From: Phycisphaerales bacterium
GTDB taxonomy: Bacteria > Planctomycetota > Phycisphaerae > Phycisphaerales > UBA1924
Direction of reading: 5' to 3'
Assembly: GCA_020849615.1 (NCBI GenBank)
Contig: JADLFW010000045.1
Span: forward strand, 1-62,067
Length of the DNA: 62,067 nucleotides
The translations under genes and the position numbers were made by a program. This document shows, piece by piece, positions 27,096-36,135 of this stretch. The notes under the pieces are model-generated. The model was given only the letters and a program-made list of their open reading frames with translations, did no database searches and was not told where the DNA came from. Numbering within the stretch: position 1 is the first letter of the stretch; every line of letters begins with the position of its first letter.

Positions 27096-29660
27096 TTGGC
27101 TGCCCCTCGCAGGAAAACCGAAGCCGACGCCCCCGGGATCGAGCGGATCCGGTCGTGGTTCAGCGCGCGCGGGTGGACGCCGTGGGCGTTCCAGGAGGAG
27201 GCGTGGGCCGCGTACGCGCGGGGCGAAGGCGGGCTGGTGCAGGTCCCGACCGGCGCGGGCAAGACGTACGCGGCGTACATGGGCCCGCTCGCAGAACTCG
27301 CCGATGAGGCCCGCGCGGCCGGCGTCGTCGCCGGGCCGCGGGTGCTGTACATCACGCCGCTGCGGGCGGTGTCGCGCGACATCGAGAAGGCACTGAAGGC
27401 GCCCGTCGCGGAGCTGGGCCTGAAGGTGAGCGTGGAGTCGCGCACGGGGGATACGGCGTCGTCGGTGCGGGCCCGGCAGCGGGAGCGGCTGCCCAATGTG
27501 CTGGTGACGACGCCGGAATCGATGTCGATCCTGTTGACGCGGGACACCGCGCCGGAGCAGCTGGCCTCGGTGCGGTGCGTGATCGTGGATGAATGGCACG
27601 AGCTCCTGAGTTCCAAGCGCGGATCGCAGACCGAGCTGGCCCTGGCCCGGCTGCGGCGGTTTGCGCCGGGGCTCCGGGCCTGGGCGCTCTCGGCGACGCT
27701 CTCGAACGTGGAGGAGGCGGCGCGGGCGGTGGTGGGGGCGGGCCCGGCGGCCCCGACGATCATCCGGGCCGAGATCGATCGGCCCGTCATCATCGATTCG
27801 GTATTGCCGCGTCCGGGGGAGCGGTTCCCCTGGGCGGGTCACATGGGCCTGACGATGCTCGGGCGGGTGATCGAGTCGCTGAATCCCGAGGTGGCGACGC
27901 TGCTGTTCACCAACACGCGGTCGCAGGCGGAGCGGTGGTACCAGGCGCTGCGGCTGACGCGTCCGGAGTGGGAGCCGATCCTGGGGCTGCATCACGGCTC
28001 GATCGACCGCGATGCGCGGGAGCGGATCGAGGCCGGGCTCAAGAGCGGCACGGTGCGGATCGTGGTGGCAACCTCCTCGCTCGACCTGGGGGTCGACTTC
28101 TCCCCCGTCGAGTGGGTGTTCCAGATCGGGTCGCCCAAGGGGGTGGCCCGGCTGATGCAGCGGGCCGGGCGCTCCAGCCACAGGCCCGGCGCGAGCTGCC
28201 GGGTGACGTGCATCCCCACGCACGGGATGGAGCTGTTCGAGATCGACGCGGTGCGGCGGGCGGTGGATGAGGGGAGGATCGAGCCGCGTGATCCCTTGCG
28301 CCAGCCGCTGGATGTGCTGGTGCAGCACCTGGTGACCTGCGCGCTGGGCGGCGGTTTTACGGAGGATGAGCTCTTCGACGAGGTGCGGACGGCGTGGTCG
28401 TTCCGCGACCTGACGCGGGAGGAGTTCGGGTGGGCGATGGAGCTGGTGCGGGATGGCGGCAGGACGCTGGCGGCGTATCCAGATTACCACCGCATCGCGG
28501 CGACCGGAGGCCGGTACCGCGTGCCCAGCGCGCGGCTGGCGAGCCTGCACCGCCTGAACGTCGGGACGATCACCGGCGAGGCGACGGTCGAGATCCGTTA
28601 CGTGAATGGGCGGCGGCTGGGCAGCATCGAAGAGAACTTCGTTTCCAAGCTGAGGCCCGGCGAGAAGTTCGTGTTCGCCGGAAAGCCCGTGAGCTTTGTT
28701 GCGATGTACGACCTGGTGGCGCTGGTCCGCCCCGCCAGGGGCAAGGTGACCTACACCCCATCGTGGATGGGCACCAAGCTGCCCATCTCCGAATCGCTGG
28801 GAGAGTCGGTGCGGCGGACACTGGCGGGGGCGGGGCGCGGGGAGCTGGTCGGGCCTGAGCTCGAGGCGGCCCGGCCGCTGGTGGAGGCGCAGCGGGCGAT
28901 CTCGAAGATCCCGGAAGCCGATGAGGTGCTCGCGGAGGTGTGCCGGACGCGAGAGGGGCACCACCTGTTCCTGTACCCGTTCGAGGGCCGGCTGGTGCAC
29001 GCCGGGCTGGGGGCGCTGCTGGCGCTGCGGATCACGCGCCGGGTGCGCACCACGTTCTCGATCGCGGCCAACGACTACGGCATCGAGCTGATGACGCACG
29101 ACGACCTGCAGTTCGGCGAGCTGCTGACGCCGGAGATGTTCTCGCGCGAGCGGCTGGTGGAGGATGCGCTCGAGAGCGTGAACATCAGCGCGCTGGCGCG
29201 GCTGCAGTTCCGCGACATCGCGCGGGTGGCTGGGCTGGTATTCCAGGCCTACCCGGGAGCGCGGCGGTCGGCGCGGCAGCTCCAGGCGAGCTCCGGGCTC
29301 ATCTTCGATGTGTTCCAGGAGTTTGACCCGGAGAACCTGCTGCTGCGGCAGGCGCGGCGGGAAGTGATGGAGCGGCAGTTCGAGCAGTCGCGGCTCGCGC
29401 GTACGCTTGACCGAATCGCGGCGCGGGGGGTGACCCTGGTGGAGGTCGCGAGGCCGACGCCGCTGGGGTTCCCGCTGGTCGTGGAGCGGCTGGGCGTCAA
29501 CAGTCTGTCGGCGGAGACGATCCTGGAGCGGATCGAGAAGATGAGGGCGGCGTGGGAGCAGGACGTGGACAACTGGAAGGGTTCGGAGGCCCGGCGGGCC
29601 GCGCCGGCGCCGCGCCGTTCGGGCACGGCATCGAGATCGCGGGCCAGGCGTTCATCCTGA
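27096..29660 (+). CDS. Lhr-like ligase-associated DEXH-box DNA helicase
   Basis: 854 residues from a TTG at 27096 (MAAPRRKTEA), the earliest start giving the conserved N-terminus GWTPWAFQEEAWAAYARGEG. Motif I is PTGAGKT (51-57); motif II is DEWH at 165-168, the DEXH form seen in Lhr-type helicases; SATLSN is motif III; LFTNTRSQAERW and the IVVATSSLDLGVDF and QRAGRSSHRPG segments form the second RecA domain. A long C-terminal Lhr-type region follows (winged-helix and beta-barrel). It unwinds DNA in repair. The next gene, pdeM, overlaps its end, as in the ligase-associated DNA damage response group, but no ATP-dependent ligase or exonuclease gene is nearby. Confidence 0.9.
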   Translation: MAAPRRKTEADAPGIERIRSWFSARGWTPWAFQEEAWAAYARGEGGLVQVPTGAGKTYAAYMGPLAELADEARAAGVVAGPRVLYITPLRAVSRDIEKALKAPVAELGLKVSVESRTGDTASSVRARQRERLPNVLVTTPESMSILLTRDTAPEQLASVRCVIVDEWHELLSSKRGSQTELALARLRRFAPGLRAWALSATLSNVEEAARAVVGAGPAAPTIIRAEIDRPVIIDSVLPRPGERFPWAGHMGLTMLGRVIESLNPEVATLLFTNTRSQAERWYQALRLTRPEWEPILGLHHGSIDRDARERIEAGLKSGTVRIVVATSSLDLGVDFSPVEWVFQIGSPKGVARLMQRAGRSSHRPGASCRVTCIPTHGMELFEIDAVRRAVDEGRIEPRDPLRQPLDVLVQHLVTCALGGGFTEDELFDEVRTAWSFRDLTREEFGWAMELVRDGGRTLAAYPDYHRIAATGGRYRVPSARLASLHRLNVGTITGEATVEIRYVNGRRLGSIEENFVSKLRPGEKFVFAGKPVSFVAMYDLVALVRPARGKVTYTPSWMGTKLPISESLGESVRRTLAGAGRGELVGPELEAARPLVEAQRAISKIPEADEVLAEVCRTREGHHLFLYPFEGRLVHAGLGALLALRITRRVRTTFSIAANDYGIELMTHDDLQFGELLTPEMFSRERLVEDALESVNISALARLQFRDIARVAGLVFQAYPGARRSARQLQASSGLIFDVFQEFDPENLLLRQARREVMERQFEQSRLARTLDRIAARGVTLVEVARPTPLGFPLVVERLGVNSLSAETILERIEKMRAAWEQDVDNWKGSEARRAAPAPRRSGTASRSRARRSS

Positions 29661-30283
29661 TGGCCGAGCGGTGCGTGTACTGGCCCGCGCAGCGCACGCT
29701 GATCGCCGCCGACCTGCACCTGGGCAAGTGCGACACGTTCCGGGCCGCGGGTCTCGCGATGCCCTCACGGGTCGCGGCCGGAGTGCTCGAGGAGCAACTC
29801 GCGCGGCTGGCCCGGGCTCTGACCCTCACCGGCGCCCAGCGGCTGCTGGTGGTGGGGGACCTGCTGCACGCGCCGGCCGGGCTGACGCCCGAGATGGTGG
29901 ATGCCGTGGCCCGGTGGCGGAGCGGCAACGGCGTCCGGCTGATGCTGGTTTCAGGCAATCACGACCGGCGGATCGAGCGCGTGAGCGAGCCGTGGAGGGT
30001 CGAGATCGAGACGGGCAGCCTTCGCGAAGGCCCGTTCGTGTTCGTGCACGACCCCGCCGAGGCGCCGGCCGAGGATGGGCTGTTCAGCTGGTGCGGGCAC
30101 GTGCACCCGACCGTCCGGGTGGTCTCAGGCGTGGATGCCGTGAAGCTGCCATGCTTCGTCATCGACCGACGGGCCGCGATCCTGCCCGCGTTCAGCCGTT
30201 TCACTTCGGGTGTTGCCATCCGGGCCGCGAACGATCGGCGGCTGTTCGCGATCGCCGAGGATTCGGTCATCCCGATGCGGTGA
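29552..30283 (+). CDS. pdeM: Ligase-associated DNA damage response endonuclease PdeM
   Basis: 243 residues from the GTG at 29552, overlapping the helicase gene by 109 bp. An ATG at 29660 overlaps the helicase stop as TGATG, but would lose the IEIAGQAFIL strand that I expect at the start of this family, so the earlier start is preferred with some doubt. Calcineurin-like metallophosphoesterase motifs are all present: ADLHLGK, VVGDLLHAP, VSGNHDRR, VHDPAE and WCGHVHP, which supply the two-metal Asp/His/Asn ligands. In this family it acts as a DNA endonuclease or phosphodiesterase with the Lhr-like helicase. Confidence 0.88.
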   Translation: MGAGRGQLEGFGGPAGRAGAAPFGHGIEIAGQAFILMAERCVYWPAQRTLIAADLHLGKCDTFRAAGLAMPSRVAAGVLEEQLARLARALTLTGAQRLLVVGDLLHAPAGLTPEMVDAVARWRSGNGVRLMLVSGNHDRRIERVSEPWRVEIETGSLREGPFVFVHDPAEAPAEDGLFSWCGHVHPTVRVVSGVDAVKLPCFVIDRRAAILPAFSRFTSGVAIRAANDRRLFAIAEDSVIPMR

Positions 30284-30334
30284 TGCGGCGCCCGCGAGCT
30301 TCGCGCCGGGCCCGGGCCACGCTATCGTGGCGCC

Positions 30335-31558
30335 ATGCAAGCTGCACCTTCCATCCCCGGCCCGGCGATCGAAGCCGTGATCGCCGACCGGCTCCGGCCC
30401 TTCGGCACCACCATCTTCGCGGAGATGACGAAGCTGGCGGTAAAGCACAACGCGGTGAACCTGGCGCAGGGATTCCCCGACTTTGACGGCCCGGACTTCA
30501 TCAAGGAGGCGGCCCACGCCGCGATGCGGGCAGGGCAGAACCAGTACGCCCGCACGACCGGGCTGCCGGTGCTCAGCAGCGCGATCGCGGAGCAGTGGCG
30601 GGCCCGGACGGGGCTCAGCGCCGATCCCGATGCGGAAGTGACCGTGACCAGCGGATGCACCGAGGCGCTGGCGGCGACGTTCCTGGGCATCATCAACCCG
30701 GGCGATGAGGTGATCCTGTTCGAGCCCTTCTACGATTCGTACCGGGCCTGCATCGCGATGGCCGGCGCAACGCCGAAGTTCGTCGCGTTGCGGCCGCCGC
30801 CAACCGGGACCGGTGAGTTTACTTTCGACCAAGAGGAGCTGGCCCGTGCCGTCGGCCCGCGCACACGCGCGATCCTGGTCAACACCCCCCACAACCCGAC
30901 GGGGAAGGTTTACACCCGCGCTGAGCTGCAGGTGGTGGCCGACTTGTGCCTGCGCCACAACCTGATCGCGATCACTGATGAGGTGTACGAACACCTGGTG
31001 TACGAGCCGGCACTGCCGCACGTCTCGCTCGCGACGCTTGCCGGCATGGCCGAGCGCACCATCACGCTCTCGAGCCTGGGGAAGACCTTCAGCCTGACGG
31101 GGTGGAAGATCGGCTGGGCCATCGCGCGGCCCGGCCTGACGGCGGGCGTTCGCGCTGCCCACCAGTTCCTGACCTTCGCGACCGCGACGCCGCTGCAGGC
31201 CGGCGCGGCGGAAGCCCTGAAGCACGGCTCCGCCGCGATCGCGGAGCTGGCCGCGATGTTCCGCGGCAACCGTGACTACCTGTGCAGCGCGCTCCGCGAG
31301 CTGGGGTTCGCCGTGCACATCCCCGCGGGCACGTACTTCATCATGGCCGATCACTCCGCGATCAGCCGGCGACTGGGGATGCGCGATGACCGCGAGTTCT
31401 GCGTTCATCTGACGGAGAAGGTCGGCGTCGCGGCCATCCCGCCCAGCGTGTTCTACGACCGGGCGGAGCTGGGCCGAAGCCTGGCGAGGTTCGCGTTCTG
31501 CAAGAAGCGGGCGACACTGGAGGCGGCGGTGCAGCGTCTGCGGAAACTCTCGGCATGA
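30335..31558 (+). CDS. PLP-dependent class I/II aminotransferase (methionine/kynurenine type)
   Basis: 407 residues. Fold type I aminotransferase with NLAQGFPDFDGPDFI near the start, NQYARTTGLPVL, VTVTSGCTEALAATFLGI, NTPHNPTGKVYTR (the Asn contacting PLP), ITDEVYEHLVYE (the Asp contacting the pyridine nitrogen) and SSLGKTFSLTGWKIGW with the Schiff-base Lys250. The NLAQGFPDF start resembles methionine or kynurenine-oxoglutarate transaminases (YbdL/KAT group). Exact substrate unknown. Its stop overlaps the start of the glycerate kinase gene as ATGA, so they are co-translated. This could put it in serine/hydroxypyruvate-glycerate metabolism, which is inference from context. Confidence 0.88.
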   Translation: MQAAPSIPGPAIEAVIADRLRPFGTTIFAEMTKLAVKHNAVNLAQGFPDFDGPDFIKEAAHAAMRAGQNQYARTTGLPVLSSAIAEQWRARTGLSADPDAEVTVTSGCTEALAATFLGIINPGDEVILFEPFYDSYRACIAMAGATPKFVALRPPPTGTGEFTFDQEELARAVGPRTRAILVNTPHNPTGKVYTRAELQVVADLCLRHNLIAITDEVYEHLVYEPALPHVSLATLAGMAERTITLSSLGKTFSLTGWKIGWAIARPGLTAGVRAAHQFLTFATATPLQAGAAEALKHGSAAIAELAAMFRGNRDYLCSALRELGFAVHIPAGTYFIMADHSAISRRLGMRDDREFCVHLTEKVGVAAIPPSVFYDRAELGRSLARFAFCKKRATLEAAVQRLRKLSA

Positions 31559-32862
31559 ACCCGCGGTTTGAGGACCATCACCGGCACGCGGAGGCGATCA
31601 TCGCGGCGGTGCTGGAGGCCGCGGATCCCGCGGCGACGCTCGCGCGGGCCTGGCCCGGCGAACTCGATGATGGCGCGCGGGCCACCGTGATCGCGATCGG
31701 CAAAGCGTCGCTGGAGATGGCGCGGGCGGCGATGCAGCGGCTGGGCCCGGCGCTCGCGGGGGGCGTCGTGATCGCGGTGCCCGAGCGGGCGGGCGATACG
31801 ACGCACATCGGCCCGCTGCGTGTGGTACCCGCGGACCATCCGTGGCCGACGGAGCGCAACGTGGCGGCCGCACGGGAGGTCGAGGTGCTCGCTCATGGCA
31901 TCCGCCCCGGTGAGCGGGTGATCGTGCTGATCTCGGGCGGCGGATCGGCGCACCTGACGCTGCCCGCGGGAGCGATCTCGCTGGAGGACTTGGCGGCGGT
32001 GACGCGGGCGCTGCAGCGGGCCGGCGCTCCGATCCAGGATCTCAACGCCGTCCGCAAGCACGCCGAGAGGCTCAAGGGCGGTCGGCTCGGCGTGCTGCTG
32101 GCCCGGGCCGATGTCCGCGTGTTCGTGCTGTCGGATGTCATGGGCGACCGGCTGGATGTCATCGCGTCGGGCCCGGCGGCGCCGGATCCGACGACCTACG
32201 GCGATGCGATCGCCCTTCTGGAGTACTACCGGGCCGCCGGCACAGCTCCGGCGGTGGCCGAGCATCTTCGGCGCGGAGCCCGCGGCGAACTGGAGGAAAC
32301 TCCGAAGCCGGGCGATCCGCGGCTGGCGGCGATCAGGCACACGATCATCGCGAACAACAGCACGGCCGTGGAGGCGGCGGCCCGCGCGGGCCGGAAACTC
32401 GGCTTCGAGGTGGTGGAAGTTCGACTTGGAGTGGAGGGCGACGCCGCCAGTGCCGGGAGATGGCTTGCAGCACGGCTGCGCGAGGTGACGGCGGCGCGGC
32501 CCGGCCCCGTCGCGGTGGTGCTCGGCGGCGAAACGACGGTCGATGTGCAAGCGGCCCGGGGTACGGGCGGGCCGAGCCAGGAACTGGCGCTCGCCGCGGC
32601 GATTGAGTTGGATGGCGAGGAGCGGATGGCGGTGCTGGCGTTTTCGAGCGATGGGGTGGATGGCCCGACCGATGCGGCGGGCGCGATCGTGACGGGCCGG
32701 GCCCGCGCCCAGGCCCGGGAGCGCGGGGTTGATCTGCGGGAGTCGCTCTCGGGCCACGACAGCCACGGATCGCTCGGGGCGATCGGCGCGCTCGTGCGGA
32801 CGGGCCCGACTGGGACCAACGTGAACCACATCGCGATCGGGCTGGGGTATGGGCGTATTTAG
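31555..32862 (+). CDS. Glycerate 2-kinase (GckA/TtuD type)
   Basis: 435 residues; the ATG overlaps the aminotransferase stop by 4 bp. The DUF4147/MOFRL-type kinase converts D-glycerate to 2-phosphoglycerate. Motifs: VIAIGKASLEMARAA, PADHPWPTERNVAAARE, VLISGGGSAHLTLPAG, LNAVRKHAERLKGGRLGVL, VLSDVMGDRLDVIASGP, and the C-terminal MOFRL region (VLGGETTVDV, GTGGPSQELALAAAI, FSSDGVDGPTDAAGAIV, TGTNVNHIAIGL). Length is normal and no key segment is missing. Confidence 0.92.
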   Translation: MNPRFEDHHRHAEAIIAAVLEAADPAATLARAWPGELDDGARATVIAIGKASLEMARAAMQRLGPALAGGVVIAVPERAGDTTHIGPLRVVPADHPWPTERNVAAAREVEVLAHGIRPGERVIVLISGGGSAHLTLPAGAISLEDLAAVTRALQRAGAPIQDLNAVRKHAERLKGGRLGVLLARADVRVFVLSDVMGDRLDVIASGPAAPDPTTYGDAIALLEYYRAAGTAPAVAEHLRRGARGELEETPKPGDPRLAAIRHTIIANNSTAVEAAARAGRKLGFEVVEVRLGVEGDAASAGRWLAARLREVTAARPGPVAVVLGGETTVDVQAARGTGGPSQELALAAAIELDGEERMAVLAFSSDGVDGPTDAAGAIVTGRARAQARERGVDLRESLSGHDSHGSLGAIGALVRTGPTGTNVNHIAIGLGYGRI

Positions 32863-32994
32863 AAGCAATCCGGATAGCATGGCCGGGTCGGCGAGTTTCG
32901 CGGTGGCTTTCGGGTGAGTCTTGGAAGAGTTCCGGGGGGGTGTCGCTCCGTACACTGAACTGACGGGCCCCGTTCGGGCCCGCGGGAGTCCACC

Positions 32995-34131
32995 ATGATC
33001 CAGAGCACCCATTCGATCACGCGGCTGCTGGCCTCGATGAAGAAGCTGGACGCCTCGGACCTGCACATCAAGGTGGGGATCCCGCCCGTCTACCGCATCG
33101 GCGGGCTGCTGCGGCCCATCCAGGCCGAGCCGTTGACGGAGGAGGAGGCGGACCACCTGCTGGATCCGCTGATCAACGATGTGCAGCGCAAGCGGTTCGA
33201 GGACACCGGCAACCTGGACTTTGCGACGCACCTTCCGGATGGTGACCGCTTCCGCGTGAACGTCTTCCGCGCGGGCGGGCACACGCACGCGGCGATCCGG
33301 CGCATCAAGGCCGAGATCCCCACCTACGAGACCCTGCACCTGCCGCCGATCTACGGCAAGCTCATCGACGAGACCACCGAGGGGCTGATCCTGATCGTGG
33401 GGGTGACGGGCTCGGGCAAATCGAGCACGATCGCGGCGATGCTCGAGCACATCAACGAGACGCGGGGCGAGAACATCATCACCGTGGAGGACCCGGTCGA
33501 GTACCGCATCACGCCGCAGAAGTCGATCATCTCCCAGCGTGAGATCGGCATCGACGTGGAGAACTACCCGCAGGCGCTGCGGTACATCGTTCGCGAGGAC
33601 CCGGATGTGATCTTCATCGGCGAGCTGCGCGACCACGACACGGTGCTGGCCGCGATCCAGGCCGCCGAGACGGGCCACCTGGTCTTCGGCTCGCTGCACA
33701 CCGCCGATACCATGCAGGCCTTCAGCCGCATCCTGGAGTTCTTCCCCTCGCATGAGCACGGCTTCCTGCGCCACTCGCTGGCGGGAAGCCTCAAGGCCAT
33801 CTGCGCCCAGCGGCTGCTGCCGGTGCTGGAGGGCGCCAACCTGGGCGCCGGGGTCGTCCCCGCGACCGAGGTGCTGCTGGGCAACCCGATCGTCCGCGAG
33901 AAGATCCGCGAGGGGCAGGATGGCGACCTGCCCGCGATCGTCGGCAAGAACGAGGAGGGCATGCACAGCTTCACGTACTCGCTCGCGGAACTCGTGAAGA
34001 AGGAGCACGTGGCCCTGAGCATGGCGATGGACTACTCGCCCAACCGCGATGCGCTGGACAGCATGCTCAAGGGTGTGCAGGTGAAGGGGGCCTCGCTCGT
34101 CAACCGCATCAAGAGCGTGCGGGGGTCATAG
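32995..34131 (+). CDS. pilT: Type IV pilus retraction ATPase PilT
   Basis: 378 residues. It powers pilus retraction and twitching motility from the cytoplasmic face of the inner membrane. N-terminal domain with SDLHIKVGIPPVYRIGG; Walker A GVTGSGKSS (136-144); the Asp box ENIITVEDPVEYRI; Walker B region YIVREDPDVIFIGELRDHDT; the His box ETGHLVFGSLHT; and the PilT-type C-terminal AIRAEG-like position read here as AICAQRLLP. Normal length. No other pilus assembly gene is adjacent, but a prepilin-type protein is encoded 2 kb downstream. Convergent with the PEP-CTERM-like gene, 8 bp between stops. Confidence 0.93.
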   Translation: MIQSTHSITRLLASMKKLDASDLHIKVGIPPVYRIGGLLRPIQAEPLTEEEADHLLDPLINDVQRKRFEDTGNLDFATHLPDGDRFRVNVFRAGGHTHAAIRRIKAEIPTYETLHLPPIYGKLIDETTEGLILIVGVTGSGKSSTIAAMLEHINETRGENIITVEDPVEYRITPQKSIISQREIGIDVENYPQALRYIVREDPDVIFIGELRDHDTVLAAIQAAETGHLVFGSLHTADTMQAFSRILEFFPSHEHGFLRHSLAGSLKAICAQRLLPVLEGANLGAGVVPATEVLLGNPIVREKIREGQDGDLPAIVGKNEEGMHSFTYSLAELVKKEHVALSMAMDYSPNRDALDSMLKGVQVKGASLVNRIKSVRGS

Positions 34132-34139
34132 GGGCGGGC

Positions 34140-34862
34140 TCACCGCCGGCGGCGGGCCGCGAGGGGCGCGGCCATGGCGAGGAGGGCGGCCGGGCCCGGG
34201 CCCGGCACGCTGGTGACCGAGATGTCGTAAGCGCCGGTGACCCACCCGCCGGAGAATCCGCCGCCTCCGTAATCAAAGGCGCCCGCGGTCGCCTCGAGCT
34301 CCAGCCGCCACTCGCCCGGCATCGGGGAACCGATGATCTCGGCGACGGTCGAACCCGTCGACATTGCGTTCAGCCGGAGCACGATGCCGCCCGCGGGGTT
34401 GTACAGCTTCACCACACCGTCACCGAAGTAGCTCCGTCCGCCTGGGTCCGACTGGCCGCCCGAGAGCACGCCCGTGATCGTGATGGGGTCATCGGAGGTC
34501 GAGGTAAAGCGGATGGTCATGAGCGTGCGGCTGGTCCCCACGGCGTTGCCGCCCTGCGAGCCGATGCTGCCGCGGCCGTAGTTGGTGGAGAAAGCCCGGA
34601 GGCCGCCCGGGATGAGCTGCGTGCCGCTGCTGGCCGTCGCCTCCGAGAGCGCCGTCGCCGCGGTCGCGGATTCGGCGAGGTCGAGCGAGAGGCCGTAGAC
34701 GCTGAGGTCGTTGGTGAGGTCGTACTCATCGCGGTCCACCCCATCGGCGGTCGTGTAGCCGGCGATGTGGGCCGAGCCGGCGAGGGTGGTGGGCACGATC
34801 GAGCCGCTGGCGATGCTCGCGATCGCGCAGGCCGCGGCCAGCGTCACTTGAAATGTCAGCAT
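34140..34862 (-). CDS. Exported protein with PEP-CTERM-like C-terminal sorting signal
   Basis: 240 residues. N-terminal signal peptide (FQVTLAAACAIASIASG). The Gly/Ser/Thr-rich beta body contains a typical PEP-CTERM-family strand pair (FDYGGGGFSGGWVTGAYDIS). The C-terminus reads VPGPGPAALLAMAAPLAARR and ends in a run of Arg: a Pro-rich motif, a hydrophobic helix, then a basic end. This is the exosortase-type tripartite tail, but with PGPGP rather than PEP. Presumably processed and anchored at the surface. Function of the body unknown. Confidence 0.72.
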   Translation of the reverse strand: MLTFQVTLAAACAIASIASGSIVPTTLAGSAHIAGYTTADGVDRDEYDLTNDLSVYGLSLDLAESATAATALSEATASSGTQLIPGGLRAFSTNYGRGSIGSQGGNAVGTSRTLMTIRFTSTSDDPITITGVLSGGQSDPGGRSYFGDGVVKLYNPAGGIVLRLNAMSTGSTVAEIIGSPMPGEWRLELEATAGAFDYGGGGFSGGWVTGAYDISVTSVPGPGPAALLAMAAPLAARRRR

Positions 34863-34949
34863 CTACCTCTCTCCGGTATCCCCCGCGATCGGTTCTGCTT
34901 CACTTCAGCCTACCGAATCGCCGACTCCGGGCAAGCCCCGGGTGACAAT

Positions 34950-35603
34950 TCATCGCTGCGTGCCCAGGCGGACCCGGCGGATGACAATGGACTCGACCGG
35001 AACGTTCTGCATGCTGCCATCGGTTACGCCCGGCACATCGACCGACCGCGTAGAAACGGCCGCGATGCGGTCCACGACCTCCATCCCTGAGATGACGCGG
35101 CCGAACACGGCGTACCCCGCGCCGCCCGAAACCTCGCGGGGCGTGTCCAGCTTGGCGTTGTCGGCGAGGTTGATGAAGAACTCGCGGGTGGCGGAGTCGG
35201 GGTCCTTCTCCCGGGCCATGGCGATCGTGCCGCGGGTGTTCTTCAGCCCGTTCTGCCATTCGTTCCTGATCGGCTTGTCGGGCTTGCCCGCGGCGGCATC
35301 CAGCTTGGCCCGTTCCTGGAGGTCGGGGGTCCACCCGCCGCCCTGGATGACAAAGCCGGGGACGATGCGGTGGATGGTGGTGCCGTCGTAGGCGCTGCGG
35401 TTCATGTAGCCCAGGAAGTTCTCGACGGTGACCGGGGCGCCGGCGCGGTCGAGCTCGACGGTGATGTCGCCGGCGGAGGTCTCGAGGGTGACGATGTCCG
35501 AGTGATCACGCTCCGACTTGGACGGGCCGGCGCAGGCGAATAGAGCAAGGGACAACCCAACTACAGCGGTGCAGGTACTGAGGGCAGTCACAGGTCTCTT
35601 CAT
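34950..35603 (-). CDS. Cyclophilin-type peptidyl-prolyl isomerase, lipoprotein
   Basis: 217 residues from the ATG at 35603. The signal ends in a lipobox-like LFAC (VVGLSLALFACAG), so it is a predicted lipoprotein. The cyclophilin domain has VTLETSAGDITVELDRAGAP, TVENFLGYMN, FVIQGGGWTPDLQERAK, TRGTIAMAREKDPDSATREF and FFINLADNAKLD, matching the bacterial PpiA/PpiB type with the active-site Arg-x-x-Pro-Gly-Phe-Val-Ile-Gln-Gly region (HRIVPGFVIQGG). Catalyses proline isomerisation in the envelope. It is the last gene of a tight minus-strand run with the zinc-ribbon membrane protein (7 bp) and the prepilin-like gene. Confidence 0.88.
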   Translation of the reverse strand: MKRPVTALSTCTAVVGLSLALFACAGPSKSERDHSDIVTLETSAGDITVELDRAGAPVTVENFLGYMNRSAYDGTTIHRIVPGFVIQGGGWTPDLQERAKLDAAAGKPDKPIRNEWQNGLKNTRGTIAMAREKDPDSATREFFINLADNAKLDTPREVSGGAGYAVFGRVISGMEVVDRIAAVSTRSVDVPGVTDGSMQNVPVESIVIRRVRLGTQR

Positions 35604-35610
35604 GGCAAAG

Positions 35611-36126
35611 TCATACCAGATCTGGGCTCCGTCGAAAAGGTCGGCCACACTCCGGGCATTTGCCCGCCGCACCAAGACCAGCGAACGAGTAGCCGCAGCC
35701 CGGACATACGTACCCCGATTCGATGTGGGCCCGGCGCTTCTCTCTCGCAGCCCGGATCCCAGCGTAAATGGCGAGCGACTGCAGGAGGATCGCGCAGCCG
35801 ATCACAATCGCAGCAGTCGGCACAAGACGGCGACCATTCGAGAAGGTGGTGTACACCAAGTTTCCCACCGGCAACACCGCGAAGCACACGGCGTAAAATG
35901 CTGCACTGCCGGGCCAGCGACTGAGCAGAAACCCGGAAGTGAGGAACATCGCGGGTCCGAGTAACAAGATCCCGAGCGCGACAACCGCCATCGCGCTTTT
36001 CGCCACGGCGCTCATGATCATGAGGCTGGCCAGACCGGCGAATGTGAGCCCAAACCCCGCCACAAGGGGCGAAGCGCCCTCGGCGGTGATCAGAACGCGG
36101 TCATGGTCGCGGCCGTGTGCATTCAT
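35611..36126 (-). CDS. Membrane protein with C-terminal zinc ribbon
   Basis: 171 residues from the ATG at 36126 (MNAHGRDHD); a TTG two codons earlier is also possible. Four likely membrane helices: about 19-40 (PLVAGFGLTFAGLASLMIMS), 45-65 (AVVALGILLLGPAMFLTSGF), 72-92 (SAAFYAVCFAVLPVGNLVYT) and 100-125. The tail is a rubredoxin-like ribbon CPGCGYSF...CPECGRPF with two CxxC pairs, an arrangement I have seen at the ends of planctomycete membrane proteins. Function unknown. Nine bases separate it from the prepilin-like gene upstream. Confidence 0.72.
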   Translation of the reverse strand: MNAHGRDHDRVLITAEGASPLVAGFGLTFAGLASLMIMSAVAKSAMAVVALGILLLGPAMFLTSGFLLSRWPGSAAFYAVCFAVLPVGNLVYTTFSNGRRLVPTAAIVIGCAILLQSLAIYAGIRAAREKRRAHIESGYVCPGCGYSFAGLGAAGKCPECGRPFRRSPDLV

Positions 36127-36135
36127 ACGCAACGC

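Noticed and set aside
25425..29099. Open antisense frame of more than 1200 codons opposite the sugar transferase and helicase genes
   Set aside because: Arg/Pro/His/Gln-rich composition typical of an antisense shadow in GC-rich DNA; the plus-strand genes have full sets of family motifs.
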